Of a stretch of DNA of 64,000 nt, positions 44,172 to 53,784 are shown piece after piece. The notes beneath the pieces were generated by a model, which was not told the origin of the DNA, did not search any database, and saw only the letters and a program-made list of their open reading frames with translations. Origin of the DNA: Rhizobium gallicum bv. gallicum R602sp (GTDB lineage Bacteria; Pseudomonadota; Alphaproteobacteria; Rhizobiales; Rhizobiaceae); the NCBI RefSeq assembly GCF_000816845.1, contig NZ_CP006877.1, forward strand, positions 3,419,001 to 3,483,000, written 5' to 3'. The position numbers were made by a program, and so were the translations under genes. Within the stretch, counting starts at the first letter, position 1, and each line of letters starts with the position of its first letter.

Positions 44172-45917
44172 ATGGCACGCTTGCGCATTAAAGCCATTTC
44201 GCTATTTACCGCTTTTGCCTTTGTCGTCTCGCCGCTCGCACCGGCTTTCGCCGCCTCGCCTGCGCCCGTCGAAGCCGAACATGGCATGGTCGTAACCGCA
44301 CAGCATCTGGCGACGGATGTCGGTGTCGAGATCCTGAAGGGAGGCGGCAATGCCGTGGATGCGGCAGTGGCGGTCGGCTACGCGCTGGCAGTCGTTTATC
44401 CGACAGCGGGCAATATCGGCGGCGGCGGCTTCATGACGATCCGGCTGAAGGACGGCAAGACAACCTTCCTCGATTTTCGTGAGCGGGCACCGCTTGCCGC
44501 CACCAAGACCATGTATCTTGATGCCAAAGGCGATGTCGTTCCGAGCGCCAGCCTGGACGGCTATCTCGCCGTTGGAGTACCGGGCTCGGTCATGGGTTTC
44601 GAAACGGCGCGTGAGCGCTATGGCACCAAACCCCGCGCCGAGTTACTGGCGCCGGCGATCCGCTTTGCCAAGGACGGCTTTACGTTGGAACAGGGCGACG
44701 CCGCGACTTTCGCCTCAAGCGCAAAGCGCCTCGCAAAAGATGAAGCTGCCGCAAAGATCTTCCTGAAGCCGGATGGCAAAACTTATTCCGCGGGAGAAAA
44801 GCTCCTGCAGCCCGAGCTCGCCGCGGTGCTGTCCGGTATTTCCGAGAAGGGCACGGACGCCTTCTACAAGGCCGCACCTGCCGAGGCGATCGTAAAGGCA
44901 AGCCAGGCGAAGGGCGGCGTTCTGGCGAAGGAAGATTTCGAGCAGTATAGCGTGCGCGAATTAAAGCCGGTCGAATGCAACTACCGTGGCTACGACATCG
45001 TCTCCTCGCCGCCCCCCTCTTCCGGCGGCGTCATCATCTGCGAGATCCTGAACGTGCTGGAGGGCTACCCGCTTTCCTACATGGGTTATGGTTCGTCCGA
45101 GACAGTCCGCGCCATGGTCGAGGCCATGCGTTACGCTTACGTCGACCGCAATGCCGCACTTGGTGATCCGGACTTCGTCGACAACCCGGTTTCGAAGCTT
45201 CTGGACAAAGGCTATGCCAAGGAAATCCGCGAGAAGATCGACCCCTACAAGGCCGGTAAATCCGTCAACCTGAAGCCGCTCGGGGCCAAGGAAAGCGTTG
45301 AAACCACTCATTATTCGATCATCGACGACGAGGGCAACGCGGTTGCCGTCACTTATACGCTGAACGGCTCCTTCGGTGCCGGCGTGGTTGCCCCCGGCAC
45401 CGGTATTCTGCTCAACAACGAAATGGACGACTTCACCTCGAAGCCGGGCGTGCCCAACCTCTACGGGCTCGTCCAGGGAGAGGCCAACGCCATCGCGCCG
45501 AAGAAGACGCCGCTCTCTTCCATGAGCCCGACGATCATCTCCAGGGACGGCAAGCCCTTCATGGTGATCGGCAGCCCCGGCGGCTCGCGCATCATCACCA
45601 TCACTCTGGAAGCGATCCTGAACGTCATCGATTTCGGCATGGACATCAGCCAGGCCGTCAATGCACCGCGCATCCATCATCAATGGCAGCCGGACAGGAT
45701 CTACCTCGAACCCTATACCCTTTCTCCGGATACGATAAAGACGCTCGCCGCCATGGGCTACAGCTTCGACGATGGCAGTGGTCCGCCCCAATGGGGCCAG
45801 GCGGCTGGCATCCTTGTCGGCGGCAAGAGCCTTGCCGATATCGGGAAGGGTGGCGGCGCACGCTATTATGGTGCGATGGATAGCCGCGCCACCGAGGGTG
45901 CGGCAAAGGGATATTGA
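44172..45917 (+). CDS. ggt: Gamma-glutamyltransferase
   Basis: A 581-residue periplasmic Ntn-hydrolase that transfers or hydrolyses the gamma-glutamyl group of glutathione. A signal peptide (ending PAFAASP) is followed by the large subunit, and the autocleavage/nucleophile threonine sits in ESVETTHYSIIDDEG, where the small subunit begins. The GSPGGSRII motif near the C-terminus binds substrate. Length matches the family. GGAGGGG lies about 8 bases before ATG 44172. It is followed by a decayed exported protein gene. Confidence 0.95.
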   Translation: MARLRIKAISLFTAFAFVVSPLAPAFAASPAPVEAEHGMVVTAQHLATDVGVEILKGGGNAVDAAVAVGYALAVVYPTAGNIGGGGFMTIRLKDGKTTFLDFRERAPLAATKTMYLDAKGDVVPSASLDGYLAVGVPGSVMGFETARERYGTKPRAELLAPAIRFAKDGFTLEQGDAATFASSAKRLAKDEAAAKIFLKPDGKTYSAGEKLLQPELAAVLSGISEKGTDAFYKAAPAEAIVKASQAKGGVLAKEDFEQYSVRELKPVECNYRGYDIVSSPPPSSGGVIICEILNVLEGYPLSYMGYGSSETVRAMVEAMRYAYVDRNAALGDPDFVDNPVSKLLDKGYAKEIREKIDPYKAGKSVNLKPLGAKESVETTHYSIIDDEGNAVAVTYTLNGSFGAGVVAPGTGILLNNEMDDFTSKPGVPNLYGLVQGEANAIAPKKTPLSSMSPTIISRDGKPFMVIGSPGGSRIITITLEAILNVIDFGMDISQAVNAPRIHHQWQPDRIYLEPYTLSPDTIKTLAAMGYSFDDGSGPPQWGQAAGILVGGKSLADIGKGGGARYYGAMDSRATEGAAKGY

Positions 45918-45929
45918 GCGCCGGCTGGG

Positions 45930-46634
45930 CTACCGGATCCGGGCGCGTACATAATCTCCTTTGATGTTCACCAGCGGGCGCGTGCCCGGGACGCTTGGAA
46001 CGAGGCTGTCAATGTAGGACGCCTTGGCGGTCACGGTGCAATCGACTGGGACATCCTTGCCCTATCGGAGATAGCCATCGAGCGACTGCGCGGCGATCTC
46101 GATCTTTTCGTCGCGTTTCGGCATCGTAGGTGAGGTTTGCGCGAACGGCAGCGCCGGAGATATCGACGCTGGAAGCGTGGCCGTCGAGTGTGATGTCCGC
46201 CGCCTTTCCCGATGTGCCAAGACTTGCCACGTCGCCGTTCAGTTTCGCCACGAATACCTCTTGCTCGATGCGCACGGCGCTGCCGAGCGGGACATTCGCC
46301 GATATTTCCGGCGAGCAATCGGCAATGTCGCTCCAGGCCGACATCGCTACGTCGATCGTCAATGTCGCTCCGTCAATTTCTGCCCGGCTTTCGTCCTTGC
46401 AGAGATTGAAGAACCAGCTCGAATACCAGGATGAAAACCAGCCGCTCAGGCGGCCGCTGGTTGCTGCACGATCGGGCTCATCGGATTTCGTGGTGATCTT
46501 GATTGAGCTTGCATCGCCAATGATCACGATCGTGCGGATGCTGGAAACATCAAGGGTCTCGCCGAGCGGCCTCACATCAGCGAAACTGGATATCAGCACA
46601 TGAAAAACAGGGGAATGGACAGGACTATCGACAT
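45930..46634 (-). pseudogene. Exported protein, GIN/DUF2807-like (frameshifted)
   Basis: ATG 46634 (with AAGGAA upstream) begins a signal peptide, MSIVLSIPLFF, then the frame ends early. A second frame, open from 46599, continues VLISSFADVRPLGETLDVSS and holds a beta-rich body (NVPLGSAVRIEQEVFVAKLNG). A third frame supplies the expected ending (KIEIAAQSLDGYLR, later KASYIDSLVPSVPGTRP and DYVRARIR) down to the stop at 45930. Two shifts therefore break one gene. The beta-helical pattern resembles DUF2807/GIN adhesin-like proteins; this is tentative. Confidence 0.6.
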
Positions 46635-46789
46635 TGCTTTTTCCTTAATGGTGCCGTCGAAAAGACCGGCCATATCAGGTTGCCTTCAGTCCTCGTTGTT
46701 GAGACCTGAATCATGATCCGGGTCGCCTGCAATTGCGATCAGGGCCACTGTCGTGCTGATATCGAGCCATCGAACCCGGACGCCGCCTC

Positions 46790-47860
46790 ATGATCTTTGT
46801 TCCGCTTCCCTTCGTCGTTGCCCTGCTGCTCTTCATCGTCCAGATCCGCCTGCTGCGGCAGGAGGACTGGCGTGCGCCGGAAAAGCGGCCGTTCCTGCTT
46901 CTCATCGGCATCTACGCGCTGCAGTCCGTGCTGATCGGAATTCGCTGGGGCTACGACGTCCTCGCGATCATGCCGGTACAAGCCATTCTGGCAGCGACGA
47001 TTGCTGCACTCGCCTGGGTTAGCTTCCGGAGCCTCACGCTGGAAGGGCCGCGCTCATTCGCTCACTTGTGGCCTCACGCCCTTCCAGCGGTTCTAATCGC
47101 CGCCCTGCTGGTATTTTGGCGCGAGCCGATGGGCGTTGCCTTGATCTTCATCTTCCTTGGCTATGGAGCGGCCCTGCTCTGGCTCGCGCGCCATGGCCCG
47201 GACGGGCTTATCGCATCGCGGCTGGACGGCGCGCTACTTTCCTACCGTTCGCTCCTGATCACCGCAGCGGCGCTCATTGCTGCCGCAGTCGCCGATATCT
47301 ACATCAGCCTGGATTTCGACCGCACCGGCGGCACACATGGCGGTGCCATCGTGGCGCTCGGCAACGTCATCACGCTCCTCGTTCTCGGGGGCGCCGCGTC
47401 CATCGCCAGCGGCGCCCAACCGGCGGAGGAGCAGAGCCTGGAAACACCGCCCGCCCCGCCGCTAATGCCGACGGAAGAGGACGGCGCAGTTGCCGCCTCC
47501 CTCGATGCACTGATGCAATCGCGCGAGATCTATCGCGATCCCGAGCTCAACCTTAACCGTATTGCGCGAAAGATGAGCCTGCCTGCCCGCCGCGTATCGA
47601 TTGCCGTCAACCGTATCCACGGCGTCAGCGTCTCGCAATATGTCAATGAGTTCCGCATCCGTTCGGCCTGCGATCAACTGATCAAGACGGATGAACCGGT
47701 GACGCGCGTGATGTTCGATTCCGGCTTCATCAGCAAATCGAACTTCAATCGCGAGTTCCTGCGCGTGACCGGCACGAGCCCGACCGACTTCCGGCGCCGG
47801 CGCATCATCGGCATGGCTGACACCGCTGATGCGAAAGTGCCGGCTTTTGTGTCACGGTGA
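46790..47860 (+). CDS. AraC family regulator with membrane N-terminus
   Basis: A 356-residue protein. The first ~210 residues hold about seven hydrophobic segments (for example PFLLLIGIYALQSVLIGIRW), so it is membrane-bound. The C-terminal ~100 residues are an AraC/XylS DNA-binding domain with LNRIARKMSLPARRVSIAV and MFDSGFISKSNFNREFLRV followed by the second-helix ending TSPTDFRRRR. Such membrane AraC proteins sense an envelope or external signal directly. It diverges from the decayed exported protein gene 155 bases away, which may have been its target. ATG 46790 fits the first helix. Confidence 0.85.
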   Translation: MIFVPLPFVVALLLFIVQIRLLRQEDWRAPEKRPFLLLIGIYALQSVLIGIRWGYDVLAIMPVQAILAATIAALAWVSFRSLTLEGPRSFAHLWPHALPAVLIAALLVFWREPMGVALIFIFLGYGAALLWLARHGPDGLIASRLDGALLSYRSLLITAAALIAAAVADIYISLDFDRTGGTHGGAIVALGNVITLLVLGGAASIASGAQPAEEQSLETPPAPPLMPTEEDGAVAASLDALMQSREIYRDPELNLNRIARKMSLPARRVSIAVNRIHGVSVSQYVNEFRIRSACDQLIKTDEPVTRVMFDSGFISKSNFNREFLRVTGTSPTDFRRRRIIGMADTADAKVPAFVSR

Positions 47861-47930
47861 CAAAGTCCGCGTTCACAAGTGAAGGCGGGCATCATATTCA
47901 TGGATGAACTATCAGCCGAAAGAGCTCATA

Positions 47931-48905
47931 ATGGCCAGCATTGAAATGATCGTCGCCGCTCGCGCCCGTCTCCGGGGCCATGCACGGCGAACGCCGCTTC
48001 TTTCTTCCCCATTCCTCAACGAGATCGCCCGAAGGCATGTCTTCGTGAAGGCGGAATGTCTGCAGCATTCGGGCTCGTTCAAGTTTCGCGGCGGCTGGTC
48101 GGCCGTTTCCGGCCTTGATCCTACAGTACGTGCGAAAGGCGTTATCGCCTTTTCGTCCGGCAACCACGCGCAGGGCGTCGCCCTTGCCGCAAAGCTTCAC
48201 GGCATTCCCTCCGTTATCATCATGCCGTCCGACGCCCCGGCGCTGAAGATCGACAATACCCGCGCTTTTGGTGCCGAAGTCGTACTTTACGACCGCGCAA
48301 ATGGGGATCGCGATGCGATCGGCGCCCGGTTTTCGGCTGAGCGCGGCCTCACTCTGATCAGGCCTTTCGACGAGCCGTTGGTGATTGCCGGCCAGGGCAC
48401 GACGGGGCTTGAAATTGCCGAACAGGCAGAAGAGGAAGGCGTGAAGTCGGCAGAAGTGCTTGTTCCCTGCGGCGGCGGCGGGCTGACGTCCGGCATCGCG
48501 CTGGCGCTCGAAGCAAGTGCGCCGGGCTTTACCGTGCGGCCCTGCGAGCCGAAAGACTTCGACGACACCACGCGTTCACTTTCCTCCGGCAGGATCGAAC
48601 GCAACGCGGCGATGACGGGCACGATCTGCGATGCAATCATGACACCGGAACCCGGCATGATCACCTTCCCGATCCTGCAGCGGCTCGCAGGGGCGGGCAT
48701 TGTCGTCACCGACGACGAGGCGCTGCGCGCCATGGCGCTCGCGTTCAAACGGCTGAAGATCGTCGTCGAGCCCGGCGGGGCGGTTGCGCTTGCCGCTGCG
48801 CTTTTCCATGGCGAGGCCCTGGAAAGCGACACCGTCATCGCCGTGACCTCAGGCGGCAATGTCGAGGCGGATATCTTTGCCGCCGCTCTCGAGAAATACG
48901 GCTAA
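47931..48905 (+). CDS. Threonine/serine dehydratase-like PLP enzyme
   Basis: A 324-residue fold-type II PLP enzyme without the C-terminal ACT domain of biosynthetic IlvA, so it is closer to catabolic threonine dehydratase or hydroxyaspartate dehydratase. The PLP lysine lies in GSFKFRGGWSA. CGGGGLTSG binds the phosphate of PLP. Reaction specificity cannot be told apart by eye. ATG 47931 is preferred over ATG 47904 because GAAAGAG lies upstream. A LysR gene converges on it. Confidence 0.87.
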   Translation: MASIEMIVAARARLRGHARRTPLLSSPFLNEIARRHVFVKAECLQHSGSFKFRGGWSAVSGLDPTVRAKGVIAFSSGNHAQGVALAAKLHGIPSVIIMPSDAPALKIDNTRAFGAEVVLYDRANGDRDAIGARFSAERGLTLIRPFDEPLVIAGQGTTGLEIAEQAEEEGVKSAEVLVPCGGGGLTSGIALALEASAPGFTVRPCEPKDFDDTTRSLSSGRIERNAAMTGTICDAIMTPEPGMITFPILQRLAGAGIVVTDDEALRAMALAFKRLKIVVEPGGAVALAAALFHGEALESDTVIAVTSGGNVEADIFAAALEKYG

Positions 48906-48922
48906 CGCGGCGAAGTTAACGC

Positions 48923-49840
48923 CTACGCATTCTCCGATACCCGTTGCGGCAAGAAGTCCGAGATTGCCTCGCTGACAGCCCGCAGCAAGATCGAAGCGAG
49001 CCGTGCCGTCGCCGGATCAGGGTCAGCTTCGGAGCGGTGAAGCACGAGGCCCAACGACGGCAGCTCCGGCAACCCCAGTTCCGCAGGCTTCAGCGGCCTG
49101 ACCTTTGCCGGCAAGCCGATCGGCGTGCGTATTGTCACCCCCAACCCGGCCGCGGTCGCTGCCCACAGCCCGCCGAGGCTCGGGCTGACGAAGGCAAGCC
49201 GCCAGGCAATATTGGCCCTGTCCAGCGCATTCGTCGCGGCGGTTCGCAGAAGACAGGGCGCCTCCAGCGAGGCGAGTGGCAGCGGCTCTCTGCTTGCGGC
49301 ATTCCAGCCGGGCTCTCCTGCGGCAGGACCGATCCAGCGCATCGGCACCTCGCCGATCTTTTCGCAATGGGCGGTCAGCGTTGCATCGCTCCAAGCGAGC
49401 GCCAGATCGAGTTTCCCCGTTGTGACCCGCTCGAGCAGTTCCGCGTTGCGGACGACTCGCGCCTCGATCCGCACCTTCGGATGGGCGCGGGCGAAACGGC
49501 CGAGAACATCGGGAAGCAGATTTTCGCCGAAGTCCTCTTGTAGGCCAAGCCGCACCCAGCCTTCCAACTCGACGTTTTGGACGGCCACTGCCGCTTCGTC
49601 GTTAAGGTCAAGCAGCCGTCGGGTGTAGGCGAGCATCGTCTCGCCGGCCTCCGTCAACGCCAGGCCACGGCCAGCCTTGCGGAAAATCGGCGTACCGGCC
49701 TGCTCCTCCAGTTTCTTGAGCTGTGCGCTGACGGCCGAGGTGGAGCGCCCAAGCCGGTCCGCCGCCTTTGCAAAGTTCCCGAGTTCCATTCCGGTCGCGA
49801 AGGTTCGCAGTACATCGAGGTCGAAGACCATCCTACGCAT
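48923..49840 (-). CDS. LysR family transcriptional regulator
   Basis: A 305-residue LysR regulator. The N-terminal winged helix shows LDVLRTFATGMELGNFAKAA and RSTSAVSAQLKKLEEQAG. The effector domain follows from about residue 95. It diverges from the tautomerase remnant across a 115-base gap, the usual position for a LysR that controls its divergent neighbour. ATG 49831 is an alternative start. Confidence 0.9.
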   Translation of the reverse strand: MRRMVFDLDVLRTFATGMELGNFAKAADRLGRSTSAVSAQLKKLEEQAGTPIFRKAGRGLALTEAGETMLAYTRRLLDLNDEAAVAVQNVELEGWVRLGLQEDFGENLLPDVLGRFARAHPKVRIEARVVRNAELLERVTTGKLDLALAWSDATLTAHCEKIGEVPMRWIGPAAGEPGWNAASREPLPLASLEAPCLLRTAATNALDRANIAWRLAFVSPSLGGLWAATAAGLGVTIRTPIGLPAKVRPLKPAELGLPELPSLGLVLHRSEADPDPATARLASILLRAVSEAISDFLPQRVSENA

Positions 49841-49955
49841 TGCTTAATCCCATTTTTCAGGACAATTAATCCACAAAATTCTGATTTTCAGCATCATCGT
49901 GGCGTGCGAGGATTATGAAGTCAAGGTTGGATTAGCAAGGAAAAGGAGGCTCCAA

Positions 49956-50383
49956 ATGCCTTTCGTTCGAATCTCTCTGCTGAAGGCAAGTCGCCGGATT
50001 ATCTCCGTGCGCTCTCAGACAACATTCATCGTGCCATGGTCGAGACGTTCGACGTCCCTCCGAATGACCGCTTTCAGGTCATTCATCAGCATGAGCCTGG
50101 TGAACTGATCTTCGACCGCCACTATCTCGGGGGCCCGCGTTCGGACGATTTCGTGCTCTTTTCCATCACCGCGGGCAAGCCCCGCACGACCGGGATGCGC
50201 AAGGCCTTTTACCGGCGTGCGGCCGATCTGCTTGGGCAGTCTCCGGGCCTGAGATCTGAAGATGTGATGATCGTGGTCAATACCACCTCTCCGGAAGAAT
50301 GGTCATTCGCCAATGGCGAAGCCTCGATGACGGAACCAGGTTGGCAAATCCGAGCGCGCGCGCCGATGGAGCCATCCCGATGA
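49956..50383 (+). pseudogene. Tautomerase family protein (frameshifted, -1 at ~49986)
   Basis: Strong AAGGAGG upstream of ATG 49956 starts MPFVRISLLK with the N-terminal proline of tautomerases; a base is then missing. The next frame reads KSPDYLRALSDNIHRAMVE and continues to the stop at 50383 with FQVIHQHEPGELIFDRHY, typical of Tautomerase_2 proteins. As written, translation from the ATG gives a 50-residue truncated product. A sequencing error is possible. Its end overlaps the DUF4865 start by four bases. Confidence 0.75.
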
Positions 50384-50928
50384 TCGCCATGCAATACGGC
50401 TTCACGCTGCCGGCGGATTATGACATGACGATCATCGATCGCCGGATCCGTGACAAGGGGCCAATGCTGGACGGCTTTTCGAATCTTGGCTTCAAGGCCT
50501 ACCTCAGCGCCCGCAAGGGCGAATTCGGCAGCCGGGAGAACCTCTATGCTCCATTCTATCTTTGGAGGCAGCCGGAAGGCGCCAGCGATTTCCTCACCGG
50601 GCCCGGTTTCGAAGGGCTGACGCAGTCTTTCGGCTGGCCGAAGGTAAGGCACTGGCTGGTATGGAATGCCGAGGTCGCGGACTTGCGAGCCGCAAAGTTT
50701 GCAAGCTGCGATATTCTGCCGATCCCGGCCTACGCGCCGCTTGCCGAAATCCGCAGGGAGGAGGTCACGCGGTCACATGCTGAAGCAGCGCGACGCGGCG
50801 TGCTGGCCTCGATATCCGCCTTCGAGCCGTCCGGCTGGAGCCTTGTGCGCTTCACGCTTTTTCGCGACATGCCGTTGATCTCCAACGGAGACCAGATCTA
50901 TCGCGTCGGCCATGTCTCCTTGCCCTAG
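50380..50928 (+). CDS. DUF4865 family protein
   Basis: A 182-residue protein of DUF4865. Its start overlaps the tautomerase stop (ATGA). It shows MQYGFTLPADYDMTIIDRRI, then APFYLWRQPEGASDFLTGPG and SGWSLVRFTLFRD near the end. DUF4865 genes commonly follow a tautomerase and a divergent LysR, an uncharacterised conserved group. Because the upstream tautomerase is broken, expression of this gene may depend on reinitiation or another start. Confidence 0.82.
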   Translation: MIAMQYGFTLPADYDMTIIDRRIRDKGPMLDGFSNLGFKAYLSARKGEFGSRENLYAPFYLWRQPEGASDFLTGPGFEGLTQSFGWPKVRHWLVWNAEVADLRAAKFASCDILPIPAYAPLAEIRREEVTRSHAEAARRGVLASISAFEPSGWSLVRFTLFRDMPLISNGDQIYRVGHVSLP

Positions 50929-50929
50929 G

Positions 50930-51565
50930 TCAGGTGGTCGCGCGCCGATAAAATGCCAATGACCCGGCAAGCGCGATGAGTGCGCCGCCGCTGATACGAT
51001 CAAGCCACATGGCGCCGGAATTCTTGAGCAGGCGGACAGCCTGCGCACCGAAGACGGCGTATCCGAACATGATCACGAAATCGATCGAGGCGAAGATGAC
51101 GGCAAGCACCGCATACTGAGCAGGCTGCGGTAGCGCAGGATCGATGAACTGCGGCAGGAAAGCCGAGAAGAATAGGTAGCCCTTGGGATTCGTGACTGCC
51201 ACCATGAAGCTTTTCAGCCCGATCGAAAAGGCTGAAGCGGCGCTGCCGGCGCTTTCCACCTTCATTGCCGTTTCGATCGTCCCTTGAGAGCGCAGCATCA
51301 TGATGCCGAGAAAGGCAAGATAGGCGGCACCCAAATATTTCAGCACGGAGAACCAGAATTCGGAGGCCGCAAGCAGCGCGCCGAGGCCGATCGCCACAGC
51401 ACCGATCAGAACGAAATCCGAAAGCACGGCACCGAGCATGCCGGCAATCGCCCGGCGAGTGCCGTAACGCGAACCGTTGGTCAGCGCCAGGAGCACGGTC
51501 GGCCCCGGCGTTGCGATACCGACAAAGGAAACGGCAGCGAAAGCAAGAAGCGTGACGATATCCAT
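50930..51565 (-). CDS. LysE family amino-acid exporter
   Basis: A 211-residue, six-helix LysE/RhtB permease. The N-terminus reads VSFVGIATPGPTVLLALTNG with the family PGP motif, and KSFMVAVTNPKGYLFFSAF is typical for the middle. It would export an amino acid or derivative. GGAGGG lies before ATG 51565, so the longer frame to 51601 is not used. It converges on the DUF4865 gene with one base between the stops. Confidence 0.9.
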   Translation of the reverse strand: MDIVTLLAFAAVSFVGIATPGPTVLLALTNGSRYGTRRAIAGMLGAVLSDFVLIGAVAIGLGALLAASEFWFSVLKYLGAAYLAFLGIMMLRSQGTIETAMKVESAGSAASAFSIGLKSFMVAVTNPKGYLFFSAFLPQFIDPALPQPAQYAVLAVIFASIDFVIMFGYAVFGAQAVRLLKNSGAMWLDRISGGALIALAGSLAFYRRATT

Positions 51566-51683
51566 AAGTCCCTCCAGAGCTCGGATATCGGAAGCTTGCA
51601 TTTGCCGGGACCGCGATCAAGCCGAAAACGAAAAACCCGTTTCCTTCCGGGGCAGCGAGCTGGTTCGAGCCAACGCGAACGGA

Positions 51684-53123
51684 TCACATGCCGCTTTGGC
51701 CGTCCGAGCCGATATAGGCGATGCGGAGCATATTGGTGGCGCCCGGCGTTCCGAGCGGCACGCCGGCCGAGATGATGATACGGTCGCCCGGCTTGCCGAA
51801 ACCTTCGCCGGCGACGATGCGGCAGGCCCGGTTGACCATGTCGTCGAGATCGGTCGCGTCATGCGTGACGACACAGTGCAGGCCCCAGACGATCGCCAGC
51901 CGGCGGGCTGTCTTGATGATCGGCGAGAGTGCCAGCACCGGCACCTGCGGGCGCTCGCGCGAAGCGCGCAGGCCCGTCGTGCCAGACGAGGTGTAACAAA
52001 CGATCGCCGAAAGCTTCAGCGTCTCGGCAATCTGGCGGGCGGCGAGAGAAATCGCATCGGCACCGGTTGCTTCCGGCTGGGCGCGCTGGGCATAGATGAT
52101 GCCCGGATAATGAGGTTCGCGCTCGATGGCGCTGGCAATCGACGCCATCGTCGCAACGGCTTCGACCGGATAGTCGCCCGAGGCGGATTCAGCCGAAAGC
52201 ATGACGGCATCGGCGCCTTCGAAAACGGCGGTCGCGACGTCCGAGACTTCGGCGCGTGTCGGCACCGGCGCGGAGATCATCGATTCCAGCATCTGGGTTG
52301 CGACGACGACCGGCTTGCCGGAGCGGCGGCAGGCGCGGATCAACTGCTTTTGGATGCCCGGAACGGATTCGAGCGGCATCTCGACGCCGAGATCGCCGCG
52401 GGCGACCATCAAGGCATCCGAGAGTTCGATGATTTCTTCGATGCGCTCGATTGCCTGGGGCTTCTCGATCTTCGACATCAGGCCGACCCGACCCCTGGCG
52501 ATCTTGCGGACCTCCGCGAGATCTTCCGGGCGCTGGACGAAAGAGAGCGCGACCCAGTCGACGTCATCGGTCGCCAGAACGGCATCGAGATCGGTACGGT
52601 CCTTGTCCGTCAAAACGCCGACGCCCAGCAGTGTGTCGGGAAGGCTGATGCCTTTGCGGTCCGATATCTTCGTGCCGGAAATGACCGTCGTAACGATGCT
52701 CTTTCCGTCGCACCTTTCGGCACGCAATGCGAGCTTGCCATCATCGATCAGCAGACGGTGGCCGGGTTTGACGGCTTCAAGAATTTCCGGATGCGGCAGG
52801 AAGACACGGCTTTCATCGCCGGGTGCGTCATTGTTGTCGAGCGTAAAGGTCTGGCCCGGCTTTAGTTCAACCTTGGTTTCCGCAAACTTGCCGACACGAA
52901 GCTTCGGTCCCTGCAAATCGGCCAGGATGCCGATCGGACGACCGGAGCGGGCTTCGACCGCGCGAATACGCTGGATCAGAGTGCGCATCACGTCATGGCT
53001 TGCATGGCTCATGTTGATACGGAAAACGTCGGCACCGGCCTGGTGCAGCTTTTCGATCATCGCTTCTTCGCTCGAGGCGGGGCCGAGCGTTGCGAGGATT
53101 TTCACTTTGCGGTTACGCTTCAT
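51684..53123 (-). CDS. pyk: Pyruvate kinase
   Basis: A 479-residue glycolytic enzyme converting phosphoenolpyruvate and ADP to pyruvate and ATP. It has KILATLGPASSEEAMIEKL at the start, the substrate loop MSHASHDV, and the active-site motif IMVARGDLGVEMP-like DALMVARGDLGVEMPLE. Its start ATG shares a base with the upstream DUF1036 stop (TGATG), so the two are translationally coupled. Confidence 0.97.
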   Translation of the reverse strand: MKRNRKVKILATLGPASSEEAMIEKLHQAGADVFRINMSHASHDVMRTLIQRIRAVEARSGRPIGILADLQGPKLRVGKFAETKVELKPGQTFTLDNNDAPGDESRVFLPHPEILEAVKPGHRLLIDDGKLALRAERCDGKSIVTTVISGTKISDRKGISLPDTLLGVGVLTDKDRTDLDAVLATDDVDWVALSFVQRPEDLAEVRKIARGRVGLMSKIEKPQAIERIEEIIELSDALMVARGDLGVEMPLESVPGIQKQLIRACRRSGKPVVVATQMLESMISAPVPTRAEVSDVATAVFEGADAVMLSAESASGDYPVEAVATMASIASAIEREPHYPGIIYAQRAQPEATGADAISLAARQIAETLKLSAIVCYTSSGTTGLRASRERPQVPVLALSPIIKTARRLAIVWGLHCVVTHDATDLDDMVNRACRIVAGEGFGKPGDRIIISAGVPLGTPGATNMLRIAYIGSDGQSGM

Positions 53124-53590
53124 CAATTCGGACTTTCTTGCGTGCCGGGAGTGTCGGAAAGTTGGACCATCCAGCTGCCTTGGCGGCCCGTGTCATATTC
53201 CTTGAATCCCATCCTCTGATAACCGCGGGCATAGCAGTCCTGCACGCCCGCGATCTTGAACTCGTTTTCCGCCACGCACATCTGGATGTCGCCCGTCCAA
53301 CGTCCCCCCCGGGCGGCATCCTCTGCGTAGAGGTAATAGTATCGCGACTGCAATTCTCCTTCGATCAGCGTCGCGCAGGTCGTTGCCGGGACCTGCCACC
53401 AACCTTCAGTGATCCACCCGTCCTTGGCACGGTATCCAATCGCCACACCCACAAGGTTCTGCGTGCCGTTGCAGACGCGAAAATCGGCACGCGCAACATC
53501 GGCAGCGAAAAACGGTGAGAGGGCAGCGAATGCAAATAAGGCGAAACGGGCAATCCCGGACCGGGTGAGGAAACTTGGTGCGGCTTGCAT
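53123..53590 (-). CDS. DUF1036 exported protein
   Basis: A ~155-residue exported protein with a signal peptide (residues about 10-36, ending ARAD) and the DUF1036 body: FRVCNGTQNLVGVAIGYRAK, then EGWWQVPATTCATLIEGEL. The mature part keeps four cysteines (in RVCNG, TTCAT, MCVAE and DCYAR). The function is unknown. Its stop overlaps the pyk start. The arrangement DUF1036-pyk recurs in rhizobia. Confidence 0.87.
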   Translation of the reverse strand: MQAAPSFLTRSGIARFALFAFAALSPFFAADVARADFRVCNGTQNLVGVAIGYRAKDGWITEGWWQVPATTCATLIEGELQSRYYYLYAEDAARGGRWTGDIQMCVAENEFKIAGVQDCYARGYQRMGFKEYDTGRQGSWMVQLSDTPGTQESPN

Positions 53591-53784
53591 CAACACGGCT
53601 TCCGAATGGCTCCCACGGTTATTCGTTGTCCGTGCCTTCTTGCGCCGCCATCAAACGAATGTCAACGCGATGCTAATCGATTATATTCCTTTCTAACCTG
53701 CTCGTGATCACTGACTTGCCGCGGGCTGGTGCGCATTGCGCTTGAACCTGAAGCATGCGCATGCGATCAGTGACGGCGAGCGCC

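Noticed and set aside
49956..50383. Programmed frameshift in the tautomerase gene
   Set aside because: No slippery heptamer or stimulatory structure visible at the shift; a simple deletion or read error is more likely.
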